Source: Gammaproteobacteria bacterium MFB021 (GTDB lineage: Bacteria; Pseudomonadota; Gammaproteobacteria; Pseudomonadales; Halomonadaceae). From it: 64,000 bases of DNA. The notes under the pieces are model-generated. The model saw nothing but the letters and a program-made list of their open reading frames with translations, did no database searches and was not told the origin of the DNA. The DNA is taken from positions 1-64,000 of the forward strand of contig JNVT01000110.1 in assembly GCA_000737985.1 (NCBI GenBank), written 5' to 3'. The translations under genes and the position numbers were made by a program. This document shows, piece by piece, positions 9,128-17,067 of the stretch (positions within the stretch are counted from its first letter, which is position 1; the number at the start of each line of letters is the position of its first letter).

Positions 9128-9182
9128 TTTGCGGCTGATGTGGTTTGCGGCTGATGTGGTTTGCGGCTGCTGTGTGCGGCTG
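9128..9182. repeat. Tandem 16-bp repeats in the divergent control region
   Basis: TTTGCGGCTGATGTGG occurs at 9128-9143 and again at 9144-9159. A third copy with one change runs to 9174, and a partial TGCGGCTG ends at 9182. They lie in the leader of the binding-protein gene, just upstream of its ribosome site. They may be a slippage product or a regulator array. Confidence 0.85.
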
Positions 9183-9200
9183 CGATCCGGCGTCCCTGTC

Positions 9201-9251
9201 TGTCTGAAATGATCGGCTGTCTGACATGATCGGCCGTCTGAAACGATCAAT
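9201..9251. repeat. Three 17-bp direct repeats, possible operator array
   Basis: TGTCTGAAATGATCGGC, TGTCTGACATGATCGGC and CGTCTGAAACGATCAAT stand head to tail at 9201, 9218 and 9235. The core TCTGA-A-GATC is kept in all three. The array lies between the divergent importer operon and the iclR-type gene and directly precedes a palindrome at 9253. Spacing of about 1.6 helical turns suits cooperative regulator binding. Confidence 0.8.
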
Positions 9252-9252
9252 C

Positions 9253-9299
9253 GTCCGATATTTCGGACTGTTGTCTGGTTTACCGGATAAATCTATACT
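9253..9299 (+). promoter_or_regulatory. Palindrome plus sigma-70 promoter of the IclR-type gene
   Basis: GTCCGA-TATT-TCGGAC, a perfect 6-bp palindrome at 9253-9268, ends two bases before TTGTCT (9271-9276). After 17 bp comes TATACT (9294-9299). This is a good promoter reading toward the IclR-type gene, whose ATG is at 9393. The palindrome is well placed for autoregulation and for control of the divergent importer operon. Confidence 0.65.
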
Positions 9300-9392
9300 G
9301 CGCGCATTCCAGCCCGCCGCGCAAGGGGGGCTTATCCTGACGATCAGCGTCCGGGTACCCTGGCCTTTCATGCCGGCCAACGAAGAGGTGAT

Positions 9393-10151
9393 ATGCGTCA
9401 ATCCACGACATCGACGTCCCGGGCGCGCGGCATCGACCGCGTCATCTCGCTGTGCGAGCAGCTGCATCTGCATCGCGAACCGATGACGCCCAAGGAGCTG
9501 ATGGCGGCCACCGGCGCGCCGCGCTCCAGCGTCTACGAGCTGATCAACCTGCTCAGCGAGGCCGGCTGGCTGGAGACCGGCAGCGACGGGCGTATCTTCT
9601 TCGGCCGGGCGATGCACTACTTCGGCCTCGACTACGCCGACCACAACGATCTGCTGCGCCGGGCGCGTCCGGTGATGCGCCAGCTCTCGGCGCGCTTCGA
9701 CGAGACCGCGCAGCTGTGCATGCTCGACGGCGACAAGTACACCGTCATGCTCAACGAGAACGGGGCGCGGCCGTTTCGGATCAGTTCCGAGGTCGGGGTC
9801 AAGGTGCCGATCCCGTGGACCGCATCGGGGCGCGTGCTGCTCGGCGGCATGTCGCGGGAGGTGATCCTGGGGCTGGTGCCGGAGGCCGATTTCGTGCTGC
9901 CCAGCGGTGAGCAGATCGATATCGACGCCTTCCTCGCCGAGATCGAACACACGCGCCAGCGCGGCTATGCGCTCACCGAAGGGCTGGTGGACAGCTTCGC
10001 CTGCTGCATGGCGGTACCGATTCACGAGGGCGATACCATCGCCCGGGCAACGCTCTGCTTCACCGTGGGGCGCAATGCCGATCAGGCACGCCGTGAGACC
10101 CTCGTCGAGGCCCTGCGCGAGGCCGCCGCGACGCTGTCCCACGGCGACTGA
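9393..10151 (+). CDS. IclR family transcriptional regulator
   Basis: A 252-residue regulator with an N-terminal winged helix-turn-helix (TPKELMAATGAPRSSVYELINLL) and a C-terminal effector-binding IclR/GAF-like domain (from ~residue 80), including VKVPIPWTASGRVLL and the late segment GYALTEGLVDSFACCMAVPI. AGAGGTG precedes the ATG. It is divergent from the ABC importer operon and 93 bp upstream of the PLP deaminase gene, with which it may be co-transcribed. Inferred role: controls the amino-acid scavenging island in response to a substrate or product. The repeat array and palindrome upstream are likely operators. Confidence 0.88.
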   Translation: MRQSTTSTSRARGIDRVISLCEQLHLHREPMTPKELMAATGAPRSSVYELINLLSEAGWLETGSDGRIFFGRAMHYFGLDYADHNDLLRRARPVMRQLSARFDETAQLCMLDGDKYTVMLNENGARPFRISSEVGVKVPIPWTASGRVLLGGMSREVILGLVPEADFVLPSGEQIDIDAFLAEIEHTRQRGYALTEGLVDSFACCMAVPIHEGDTIARATLCFTVGRNADQARRETLVEALREAAATLSHGD

Positions 10152-10244
10152 ACCGGGTGCCGGCGTGCGCCAGCGCCGCTGCTCCTTTGCCCGTGCTGTC
10201 ATCTTTTTCTCTGGCAGCTTTCGCTCTGCCTCCGGAGGCCCGTT

Positions 10245-11483
10245 ATGCACCACTCGCCCAGTCCTGTTTCCGTGACCCGCAGTGTCCCCGTGATCGAGAA
10301 GGGCACACCCTACGGCGCGTCGACGCCGGCCAAGCTGCTGCGCGACGTGCCGCTGCCGGCGGCAGCCGTGCTGGCGCCGGCGCTGGCTCACAACATCGCC
10401 TGGATGCAGCGCTTCGCCGCCGACCACGGCGCCGAACTGGCGCCCCACGGCAAGACCACCATGGCGCCTGAGCTGTTCAAGCGTCAGCTGGCGGCGGGGG
10501 CCTGGGGGATCACCCTGGCGACCGCCGTGCAGACGGCGGCGGCCCACGCTCATGGCATCGAGCGTGTGCTGATGGTCAACCAGCTGATCGGCGAGCCCAA
10601 CATGGCGCTGGTAGCGGATGCCATCGCCGCGGGGCTGGATTACTACTGCGTGGTGGACGGGGTCGACAACGTGCGTGCGCTGGGTGCCTTCTTCGCCGCC
10701 CGCGGGCTGCGTCTGCAGGTGCTGGTGGAGCTGGGCGTCGCCGGCGGGCGCTGCGGCTGTCGTGACGCTGACCAGGTCGCGGCGGTGGTGGCGGCGATCG
10801 CCGCCGAGCCGGCGCTGGCGCTGGTGGGGGTCGAGGGTTACGAAGGGCTGATCCACGGCGGCGACGAGGTCGCGGCGGTGCGCGCCTACGCCGCGCGGCT
10901 GGTGGAGACGGTACGCAGCCTGCGCGAGAGCGGGGCGCTGGCGCGGGAGGCGCCGATCGTCACCGCTTCGGGCTCCAAGTGGTTCGACCTGATCGCCGAG
11001 GGCTTCGACCGCGCCGAGCTGCGCCAGCACTACACCCCGGTGCTGCGCCCCGGCTGCTACGTTGTCCACGACCACAAGCTCTATGCCGGCGCCATGGCCG
11101 AGATCAAGTCGCGTCATCCGGGGCTGGCGGGCGAGCTGCAGCCGGCGCTGGAAGTATTTGCCCAGGTGCAGTCGCTGCCCGAGCCGGGGCGCGCGATCGT
11201 CGCCCTGGGCAAGCGCGACATCGGTCACGAGCCGGATCTGCCCATCGCCCTGCGCCGCTATCCCCAGGGGCAGGCGACGCCGTGCGAGGTCGACGGCTGG
11301 CGCAGCGTGCACATCATGGATCAGCATCTGTTTCTCGAGCTGCCCGCCGGGGCCGAGGTCGCGGTGGGCGACGTGATCGCCTTCGGCACTTCGCACCCTT
11401 GTCTGACCTTCGACAAGTGGCGCCGCCTGCTGCTGGTGGATGCCGATCTGAATGTCGAGCAGACCCTGGAAACCTGCTTCTGA
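10245..11483 (+). CDS. Fold-III PLP-dependent amino-acid deaminase (D-serine dehydratase/D-threonine aldolase-like)
   Basis: A 412-residue enzyme of the alanine-racemase N-terminal fold. The PLP lysine is Lys70 in APHGKTTMAP. The C-terminus has FGTSHPCLTFDKW, with His384 and Cys386 as the metal pair of D-serine dehydratase (DSD1)-like enzymes. Such proteins are often annotated 'amino acid deaminase'. They eliminate water or ammonia from D-serine or related D-amino acids, giving an enamine that RidA then hydrolyses. Both that RidA and an N-acyl-D-amino-acid deacylase are encoded in the adjacent minus-strand operon, so D-amino-acid catabolism is the best inference. The exact substrate is unknown. 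The start follows GGAGG by about 9 bases. Confidence 0.85.
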   Translation: MHHSPSPVSVTRSVPVIEKGTPYGASTPAKLLRDVPLPAAAVLAPALAHNIAWMQRFAADHGAELAPHGKTTMAPELFKRQLAAGAWGITLATAVQTAAAHAHGIERVLMVNQLIGEPNMALVADAIAAGLDYYCVVDGVDNVRALGAFFAARGLRLQVLVELGVAGGRCGCRDADQVAAVVAAIAAEPALALVGVEGYEGLIHGGDEVAAVRAYAARLVETVRSLRESGALAREAPIVTASGSKWFDLIAEGFDRAELRQHYTPVLRPGCYVVHDHKLYAGAMAEIKSRHPGLAGELQPALEVFAQVQSLPEPGRAIVALGKRDIGHEPDLPIALRRYPQGQATPCEVDGWRSVHIMDQHLFLELPAGAEVAVGDVIAFGTSHPCLTFDKWRRLLLVDADLNVEQTLETCF

Positions 11484-11512
11484 TGCCACGCCGACATGCC
11501 GCATCACAAAAT

Positions 11513-11561
11513 TGGAAATGCTTTCCATAAATATTGACGCCAGCATCCCGCTCGCTTAACT
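11513..11561 (+). promoter_or_regulatory. IclR-like box and sigma-70 promoter for a candidate small RNA
   Basis: TGGAAATGCTTTCCA (11513-11527) has perfect TGGAAA/TTTCCA arms. It differs at one base from the E. coli IclR consensus TGGAAATNATTTCCA as I know it. Six bases on is TTGACG (11534-11539), then a 16-bp spacer and TTAACT (11556-11561). The box sits just upstream of the -35. A nearly identical box lies before glcB at 54410. Confidence 0.55.
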
Positions 11562-11567
11562 TGGCAT

Positions 11568-11724
11568 CCAGCGAGCGATGCGGGTGCCCCCTGCCCGACG
11601 TCGACGCCTCTCTATTTGTGGCCATCGCCCGCGGCGGTGGTGGCCCACCCGAGCGCTCTTCCGTCGGGTAAGAGACCTTATTCACAGACGGAAGCTTGGC
11701 GAGCCATTGGCTCGCCATTTTTTT
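11568..11724 (+). ncRNA. Candidate structured small RNA with intrinsic terminator
   Basis: Between the predicted start at about 11568 and the T7 tract ending at 11724 there is no credible reading frame but much RNA structure. GGCCATCGCC (11620-11629) pairs with GGTGGTGGCC with wobbles. CTTCCGTC (11658-11665) pairs perfectly with GACGGAAG (11687-11694). CTCTT (11656-11660) can instead pair with AAGAG (11670-11674), so two folds compete. The end is a 9-bp perfect hairpin, TGGCGAGCC/GGCTCGCCA, followed by seven T. I do not recognise a known family; 6S and SRP RNA hallmarks are absent. It could also be a regulated leader that terminates before the DUF481 gene, whose start lies 215 bp further on. 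Confidence 0.5.
11697..11724 (+). terminator. Strong intrinsic terminator
   Basis: TGGCGAGCC, loop ATT, GGCTCGCCA, then TTTTTTT. It ends the candidate small RNA and would also stop read-through from the deaminase gene. Confidence 0.9.
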
Positions 11725-11751
11725 GCCCCAGCCGCACTGCCGCACGCCGGC

Positions 11752-11793
11752 TGTGTACGAGAACGGTTTACGCGCGTTGGTTTTTCGTACACA
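11752..11793. repeat. Long-spaced inverted repeat before the DUF481 gene
   Basis: TGTGTACGA at 11752-11760 is matched by TCGTACACA at 11785-11793, extended by several inner pairs with one wobble. It could be a leader hairpin of the DUF481 transcript or a pair of operator half-sites. The remaining bases to the gene start at 11939 show nothing else I can identify. Confidence 0.5.
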
Positions 11794-11938
11794 CCCTGTT
11801 TTCTGCCGCACCTTCTAAAGCGCTAGTGGTCTATATCCCCCGTTTTCACCCGACCGCGACGCGGCGGGGCGTGCTTCCTGCCGCCCGGCCCTGCGCGGAC
11901 CGGCAGTAGCGTTCATGGCAGTCAGAAAGGAGGCGTAC

Positions 11939-12718
11939 GTGATTCATCAGGGAAGAGCGAAGATGCTGATGCGGGCCCGGCAGTGGCTGCTGGGCGCCGG
12001 GCTGCTGGCGTTGGCCGGCGGCGCCCAGGCCCAGCTCGAGGATTTCGAGGCGCTGGACAACCCGGCCGAGGCCGAGAAGCCGTTCGAGGGGCAGGCCGAG
12101 CTGGGCTATCACAAGATCAGCGGCAACAGCCACAGCGAGAGCCTGCTGGCCGGCGCCGACATGACCTGGTTCGATGCGCCCTGGTCCTACAACTTGAAGC
12201 TGGGGGCCAAGAGCGCCAGCGACGATGACGAGACCTCCGCCGAGGAGTATTTCGTCCAGGGCCGCACGCGCTATAACCTCTCTCGCGCCAACTATCTGTT
12301 CGGGCTGGCGCGCTGGGACAAGGACCGTTTCTCCGGCTATGACTCGCAGAGCACGCTGATCGGTGGCTATGGCCGCCAGCTCCTCGAGGGGCCGCCGCAT
12401 TCGCTCTCGGTCGAGGTCGGCCCCGGGGTGCGTCACGACGAGTACACCGGTGATGGCAGTGACGATCTGGCGCTGTTCTACGCCGGACTGGACTACGGTT
12501 GGCAGTTCTCCGAGAACTCGCGCTTCACTCAGACGCTGGCCACCGAGTCGTCGCGCGAGAACATCATCGGGCGCTCCGAGACGGCGCTGGTCGTGGCGAT
12601 GAACGAAGACCTGGCGCTCAAGCTCTCCTACGAGGCCGACTTCAACGACAATCCGCCGCCGGGAGCCTCCAGCCAGACCGACACCACTACCGGGGTGTCG
12701 CTGGTCTACCACATGTGA
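11939..12718 (+). CDS. DUF481 family outer-membrane protein (YdiY-like)
   Basis: A 259-residue exported protein. The GTG at 11939 is chosen because AAAGGAGG ends five bases before it. An ATG further up, at 11915, lacks such a site. The N-terminus carries a signal peptide (MLMRARQWLLGAGLLALAGG, cut after AQA). The mature part has alternating residues typical of an outer-membrane beta barrel, with GQAELGYHKISGNSHSESL at the front as in the DUF481/YdiY family. It ends in a C-terminal strand, GVSLVYHM, ending in a methionine rather than the usual phenylalanine. Members are called salt-stress-induced outer-membrane proteins in some bacteria, but function is unknown. A monocistronic unit is likely. 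Confidence 0.8.
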   Translation: MIHQGRAKMLMRARQWLLGAGLLALAGGAQAQLEDFEALDNPAEAEKPFEGQAELGYHKISGNSHSESLLAGADMTWFDAPWSYNLKLGAKSASDDDETSAEEYFVQGRTRYNLSRANYLFGLARWDKDRFSGYDSQSTLIGGYGRQLLEGPPHSLSVEVGPGVRHDEYTGDGSDDLALFYAGLDYGWQFSENSRFTQTLATESSRENIIGRSETALVVAMNEDLALKLSYEADFNDNPPPGASSQTDTTTGVSLVYHM

Positions 12719-12788
12719 TCAAGAGCACCCTTCACAGCCGCCAGGCGACGTGGGTTTATCCTGCGCCCATCGTCAGAGGGTTTGGACG

Positions 12789-13586
12789 TCAGTTCTGTAC
12801 CGACATCACCGCTCCGCCATCGACGCGCAGATTGCTGCCGTTGACGAAGGAGGCGTGGGGGGAGAGCAGCATGGCGATGATATAGGCGACTTCGTCCGCC
12901 TCACCGCGGCGCTTGGCGACGATGCCCGGGCGCTCCTCGTCGAGAAAGCTTTCCACCGCCTCGTCGAAGGAGCAGTTCAGCGCTTTGGCGCGCTGGTGCA
13001 TCATGCCGTCGGTCATCGGTGAGGCGATGAACGCCGGTGCCACGGTGTTGCACAGTACCCCGTGCGCCGCCTCGCGGTAGGAGAGATTCTTGATGAAGGC
13101 GCTCAGCGCCGCCTTGGCGGTGTTGTAGACCGCCTCCTCCCAGTAGGGCTGGACGGTGTTCTCCGAGGTGAGGCAGACGAAGCGCCCCCAGCCTTGCTCG
13201 CGCATGGCCGGGATGGTCGCGCGTGCCAGACGCACGGCGGAGAAGAAGTCGATCTGCCACGCCTCTTCGTAATCGGCGTCCGGCAGTGTCAGCGGGTCGC
13301 CCTTGGCGCCGGTGATGCCGGCGGCGTGGACCACCATATCGATATGGCCGAAGCGTTCGCGGCCGCGGGCGACGAGGGCATCGACCTGGGCCTGATCGGT
13401 GACGTCGGCGGTGACGCAGAGCGTTGCGCCGTCGAGATCGGCCGCCGCCGCCTCGAGCGCCTCGGCGTCGATATCACTGAGGACGAGATTGACGCCCTCG
13501 GCGGCGAGCCGCCGCGCGGTCGCCAGGCCGATACCGCCCTGGGCGCCGGTCACCAGTGCGGTCTTGCCGCTGATGGCGAGATCCAT
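12789..13586 (-). CDS. Short-chain dehydrogenase/reductase (SDR)
   Basis: A 265-residue classical SDR. It has the cofactor motif TGAQGGIG near residue 15, VHAAG, and the catalytic Ser in CLTSEN with Tyr and Lys in YNTAK. Asp at the end of the second strand (LVLSDID) suggests NAD(H) rather than NADP(H). The C-terminal FVNGSNLRVDGG is standard. A start codon at 13586 is preceded by AAGGAGG. Substrate cannot be told. It is convergent with the DUF481 gene and divergent from the TonB receptor gene. Confidence 0.88.
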   Translation of the reverse strand: MDLAISGKTALVTGAQGGIGLATARRLAAEGVNLVLSDIDAEALEAAAADLDGATLCVTADVTDQAQVDALVARGRERFGHIDMVVHAAGITGAKGDPLTLPDADYEEAWQIDFFSAVRLARATIPAMREQGWGRFVCLTSENTVQPYWEEAVYNTAKAALSAFIKNLSYREAAHGVLCNTVAPAFIASPMTDGMMHQRAKALNCSFDEAVESFLDEERPGIVAKRRGEADEVAYIIAMLLSPHASFVNGSNLRVDGGAVMSVQN

Positions 13587-13851
13587 GCGTTTGCCTCCTT
13601 GCAGACGATGAACTTACACAGAATGAACTTGCAGATGATGGCGCCGCCGCCGCAGGGGCGACGACACCCGAGCCTTGAGCATGGTCACGATTGGCGCGCG
13701 GCGCCAACTCGGTTTTGTCAGCCCTGGCTGGCTGCGGCATAGTGGGCGCTTCTCGCCATCATCACCGGACACCCCCGCACAGCGGCAGCCGCCATGCGTC
13801 TTCTGCAGGCGTCGTCGTCGCGCCATGACGGGGGATCTCGCAGGGAACGCC

Positions 13852-15918
13852 ATGACAATCCGAATTCTCTCCCGGGCGCTCGGCGCCGGGGTGCTGCTCG
13901 CGCCGTCGAGCGCGCTGGCCCAGACGGGCAGTGACGCGCCCGAGGCCCAGCCGGTCATCGAGGTGACCGCGCCACGCTTGGCGCGGGAGCTCTACGCCAC
14001 GCCGGCGGCCGTCTCCGTGGTCGACCGCGAAGCGATCCAGCAGGGCCAGCAGCGGGTCAGGCTGGACGAGTCGCTCGACCTCGTTCCTGGCCTCTATCTG
14101 CAGAACCGCAACAACTTCGCCCAGGGGCAGCGCATCGCCATCCGCGGTTTCGGCGCGCGGGCGCCGTTCGGTGTGCGCGGTATCACCGTGATGGTCGACG
14201 GTATCCCCTATACGCTGCCCGACGGTCAGGCCCAGCTCGACGCCATCGATCTCGACAGCGCCGAACGCATCGAGGTGATCCGCGGGCCGGCCGCGGTGCA
14301 GTACGGCAATGCCGCCGGCGGGGTGATCAGCGTGACCACGGCGGACGGGCGCGACGATCCGGGTAGCCACATTCGTATGGAAGGGGGCAGCCACGGCTAT
14401 CAGAAGTACGCGGTGAGCAACGGCGGTGTCAATGGCCCCTGGTCGCAACATGTCAGCCTCTCCGCCCTCGACTATTCGGGCTACCGCGACCACAGCGCCA
14501 CCGAAAAGTACCTGCTCAACGCCAAGCTGCGCCGCGAGCTGGGTAGCGACCGTGCGCTCACCGCCATCGTCAATCTGCTCGACAATCCCGAGTCCGAGGA
14601 TCCGGGCGGGCTGACTCGAGCGCAGGTGCATGCCGACCGCGAGCAGGCCGGGGCCTTCACCGAAAAGTACGACACCGGCCAGAGCGTCGATCAGCAGGTG
14701 TTCGGCCTGCAGTACGAGGATCTCTCGGCGGGGCCCGGGGCGCTCTATCTCAAGGGCTTCTATCTGCGCCGCGACTTCGAGCAGCAGCTGCCCTATCCCG
14801 GCGACAGTCTGATCGACTATCAGCGTGACTACTATGGCGGCAGCGCCGAGTACCATCAGACCGTACACCTGTCACAGATGCCGCTGCGCTATGTCGCCGG
14901 GGTCGATGTGGCGCATCAGCGCGACGATCGCGGGCGCAAGAACGTCGCCTTCAGCGGCGAGGTCACCGGCACGGCGGCCGACGAGACTCAGACGGCGACC
15001 TCGCTGGGGGCCTTCGTGCAGGGCGATCTCGACCTCGACGAGCGCTGGACGCTCTCCCTCGGCGGGCGCTACGACCGGGTCCGGATGAAGATCGACGACG
15101 CCTATATCGACCCCGCCAGCGAGGACGGCGATGACAGCGGCGAGCGGACCTTCGATCAGTGGAGCACCAGCGCGGGTATCAGCTACCGCTACCGCGCCAA
15201 CCATCAGCTCTACGCCAACACCGCCACCGCCTACGAGACGCCGACCTTCTCCGAGTTCGCCAATCCCAGCGGCGCCGGCGGTTTCAACGGCGATATCGAG
15301 CCGCAGAAGGCGTGGAGCCGCGAGCTGGGCGCGCGCGGCAGCTTCGCCAACGGCGTCGACTACGATGTCGCGCTGTTTTCGGTGCGGGTGCGCGACGAGC
15401 TGGTGCCCTACGAGGGTGAGTCCGGGCGTACCTTCTACCAGAACGCCGGTGACAGCGAGCGCGATGGCCTCGAGGTCGCACTCGGCTGGCAGTTCACTCC
15501 CGGCTGGCGTCTCGACAGCGCCCTGACGCTGGCGCGCTACCACTTCGATCATTTCTCCGATACCCAGGGTCGATACGATGGCAAGCGCATCCCCGGCCTG
15601 CCGCAGCAGACCTGGGTCAACCGCCTGAGCTGGGAGGGAGTAGGCCAGCGTTTCGCCAGCGTCGAGACCCAGTATGTGGGCGATATGGTGGCGGACAACG
15701 CCGGCGAGGTGAGCGTCGGCGACTACTGGCTGGTCAATCTGCGCGGTGGCGACGGCTGGCATCTGGGTGGCGATACCTGGCTCAAGACCTATGTCGGCGT
15801 GCGCAATCTGTTCGCGGTGGAGCACTATGCCAACGTGCGCATCAACGCCAGCAACGCGCGCTACTTCGAGCCAGCGCCGGGGCGAACGGTCTATGCTGGT
15901 ATCGGCATCGATTTTTAG
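13852..15918 (+). CDS. TonB-dependent outer-membrane receptor (YncD-like)
   Basis: A 688-residue receptor. I choose the ATG at 13852 because it begins a clean signal peptide (MTIRILSRALGAGVLLAPSS, cut after ALAQ); upstream ATGs in frame give an unlikely N-terminus. The plug domain shows IRGFGARAPFGVRGITVMVD and RIEVIRGPAAVQYGNAAGGV, which resemble E. coli YncD and FecA-like receptors. The rest is a 22-strand barrel ending in an aromatic residue (GIGIDF). Such receptors import iron or copper chelates or other scarce ligands using TonB energy. I see no Fur-like box upstream, so the ligand need not be an iron chelate. The short lipoprotein gene follows after 123 bp. Confidence 0.85.
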   Translation: MTIRILSRALGAGVLLAPSSALAQTGSDAPEAQPVIEVTAPRLARELYATPAAVSVVDREAIQQGQQRVRLDESLDLVPGLYLQNRNNFAQGQRIAIRGFGARAPFGVRGITVMVDGIPYTLPDGQAQLDAIDLDSAERIEVIRGPAAVQYGNAAGGVISVTTADGRDDPGSHIRMEGGSHGYQKYAVSNGGVNGPWSQHVSLSALDYSGYRDHSATEKYLLNAKLRRELGSDRALTAIVNLLDNPESEDPGGLTRAQVHADREQAGAFTEKYDTGQSVDQQVFGLQYEDLSAGPGALYLKGFYLRRDFEQQLPYPGDSLIDYQRDYYGGSAEYHQTVHLSQMPLRYVAGVDVAHQRDDRGRKNVAFSGEVTGTAADETQTATSLGAFVQGDLDLDERWTLSLGGRYDRVRMKIDDAYIDPASEDGDDSGERTFDQWSTSAGISYRYRANHQLYANTATAYETPTFSEFANPSGAGGFNGDIEPQKAWSRELGARGSFANGVDYDVALFSVRVRDELVPYEGESGRTFYQNAGDSERDGLEVALGWQFTPGWRLDSALTLARYHFDHFSDTQGRYDGKRIPGLPQQTWVNRLSWEGVGQRFASVETQYVGDMVADNAGEVSVGDYWLVNLRGGDGWHLGGDTWLKTYVGVRNLFAVEHYANVRINASNARYFEPAPGRTVYAGIGIDF

Positions 15919-16041
15919 GGTGTCACGACACGGGCGCCGTAAAGGCATCGCGTTCGGCGATTCACTCAGCGCTTTTCGAGCGCCATCATAACGACACCGG
16001 GCCGTCCACAGGGTGCCCGGCGGGATCACGAGGAACTCATC

Positions 16042-16221
16042 ATGCGTCATCTACTCTCTTTGGCTCTGGCCGCACTGCTGCTTTCGCTGCTGGCCGGCTG
16101 TACCGTCAACACCTACGCCGATGGCCAGCGCGAGGTTCAGCCCGGCGTCCCCCAGGATGGCCCCACCGCCAATCCGGCGGACGCCACCCGCGGGCAGGAG
16201 GGCAGCGGCGAGCTGCCCTGA
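16042..16221 (+). CDS. Small lipoprotein (59 residues)
   Basis: ATG preceded by GAGGAA encodes a 59-residue protein whose first 20 residues are a lipoprotein signal with lipobox LLAGC, the lipidated residue being Cys20. The mature part is about 40 residues, hydrophilic and rich in P, G, Q and D, with no recognisable domain. Asp is not at +2, so outer-membrane sorting is expected. It sits between the TonB receptor gene and the sigma-28 promoter of the next operon. Function unknown. Confidence 0.7.
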   Translation: MRHLLSLALAALLLSLLAGCTVNTYADGQREVQPGVPQDGPTANPADATRGQEGSGELP

Positions 16222-16243
16222 GTGCCGCGCGATGGGTGTGAAG

Positions 16244-16270
16244 TAAAGTTCGGGTTCGGGCCGCCGATAT
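16244..16270 (+). promoter_or_regulatory. Sigma-28 (FliA) type promoter
   Basis: TAAAGTTC, 11 bases, GCCGATAT. This matches the flagellar sigma-28 consensus (TAAAGTTT-N11-GCCGATAA) at all but two positions. It lies about 100 bp before the cupredoxin gene. A second copy with the same spacing stands before the chemoreceptor gene at 40755, so the organism evidently uses this class. Confidence 0.85.
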
Positions 16271-16368
16271 ACGCTCTACGTACTGCCACCCCTTGAGGCG
16301 GGCGGTGCGCGGGCAGGTCGGCGGGCGGCCGCGTTGCCCGCGCACCGTCGCCGAGCGAGAGTGCCGAG

Positions 16369-17067
16369 ATGTGCCCGACCCCTTCGCACCGCTGGACCCT
16401 GAGCGCGCCGCTGGCGGCCCTGGCGCTGATGCTGCTGGTGTGGGCGACCCCCGCCGCCAGCGCCCAGCTTCAGATCATCGATGCCGCCACCGGCGCGCCG
16501 CTGAGTGAGGCGGTGATCGAGATCTACGCGCCGTCCACAGCGGGCGCGACCCGCGCTGCCGCCGGTGGCTACCAGATGGTGCAGCGCCATGCCACGTTCA
16601 TTCCGCACGTGCTGCTGATACCGGTGGGCGCCGAGGTCAGCTTTCCCAATCGCGATACCACCCGCCACCAGGTCTACTCCTTTTCGCCGGCGCATCCCTT
16701 CAGCCTCGATCTCTACCTGCAGGAGACGCCGCCGCCGGTGCGCTTCGATCGCGCCGGGGTAGTCGTGCTCGGCTGCAATATCCATGACGCCATGGAGGCC
16801 TTCATCGTGGTCAGCGAGGCGCCTTATCGCGCACTCACCGGTGACGATGGCCGCGCCGCGTTCACGCTACCGTCGGGGCGGCATCGGCTGCGTGTGTGGC
16901 ACCCACGTCTGGAAGACACGCATCTCACGTGGTGGGAAGGCGAGATCGGCGCCGAGGAGACGCGCCAGGTGGCACTCACTCTCGCGGCGAGTCTGCCCTC
17001 GGTGCCCGAGCCCTCGGCACTGCAGCAGCGCTTCCAGCACGCGCTCGAACAGACGCAGGCCAACTGA
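16369..17067 (+). CDS. Periplasmic cupredoxin-like protein ('methylamine utilization protein' type)
   Basis: A 232-residue exported protein with a signal peptide cut after ATPAASA. The front domain (QLQIIDAATGAPLSEAVIEI) looks like a carboxypeptidase-regulatory-type beta sandwich. It is followed by a plastocyanin-like part carrying a type-1 copper ligand set: His100 (TTRHQVYSF), Cys136 and His139 (LGCNIHD) and Met142. Databases tend to name such proteins 'methylamine utilization protein', but no methylamine genes are nearby. Its stop is directly followed by the GTG of the GGDEF-EAL gene, so the two are coupled. Inferred role: copper or redox sensing or electron transfer in the periplasm, linked to c-di-GMP signalling. 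Confidence 0.75.
   Translation: MCPTPSHRWTLSAPLAALALMLLVWATPAASAQLQIIDAATGAPLSEAVIEIYAPSTAGATRAAAGGYQMVQRHATFIPHVLLIPVGAEVSFPNRDTTRHQVYSFSPAHPFSLDLYLQETPPPVRFDRAGVVVLGCNIHDAMEAFIVVSEAPYRALTGDDGRAAFTLPSGRHRLRVWHPRLEDTHLTWWEGEIGAEETRQVALTLAASLPSVPEPSALQQRFQHALEQTQAN

Noticed and set aside
9128-9251. Repeat array resembling a short CRISPR
   Set aside because: Units are 16-17 bp and directly adjacent without spacers; no cas genes.
8991-11546. Very long open frame on the minus strand opposite the IclR and deaminase genes
   Set aside because: Antisense to two clearly real genes; its translation is rich in H, R, G, Q and has no domain. Such frames are expected in high-GC DNA.
11616-11909. 97-codon open frame in the region before the DUF481 gene
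   Set aside because: No ribosome site, crosses a strong terminator, and composition is random-like.
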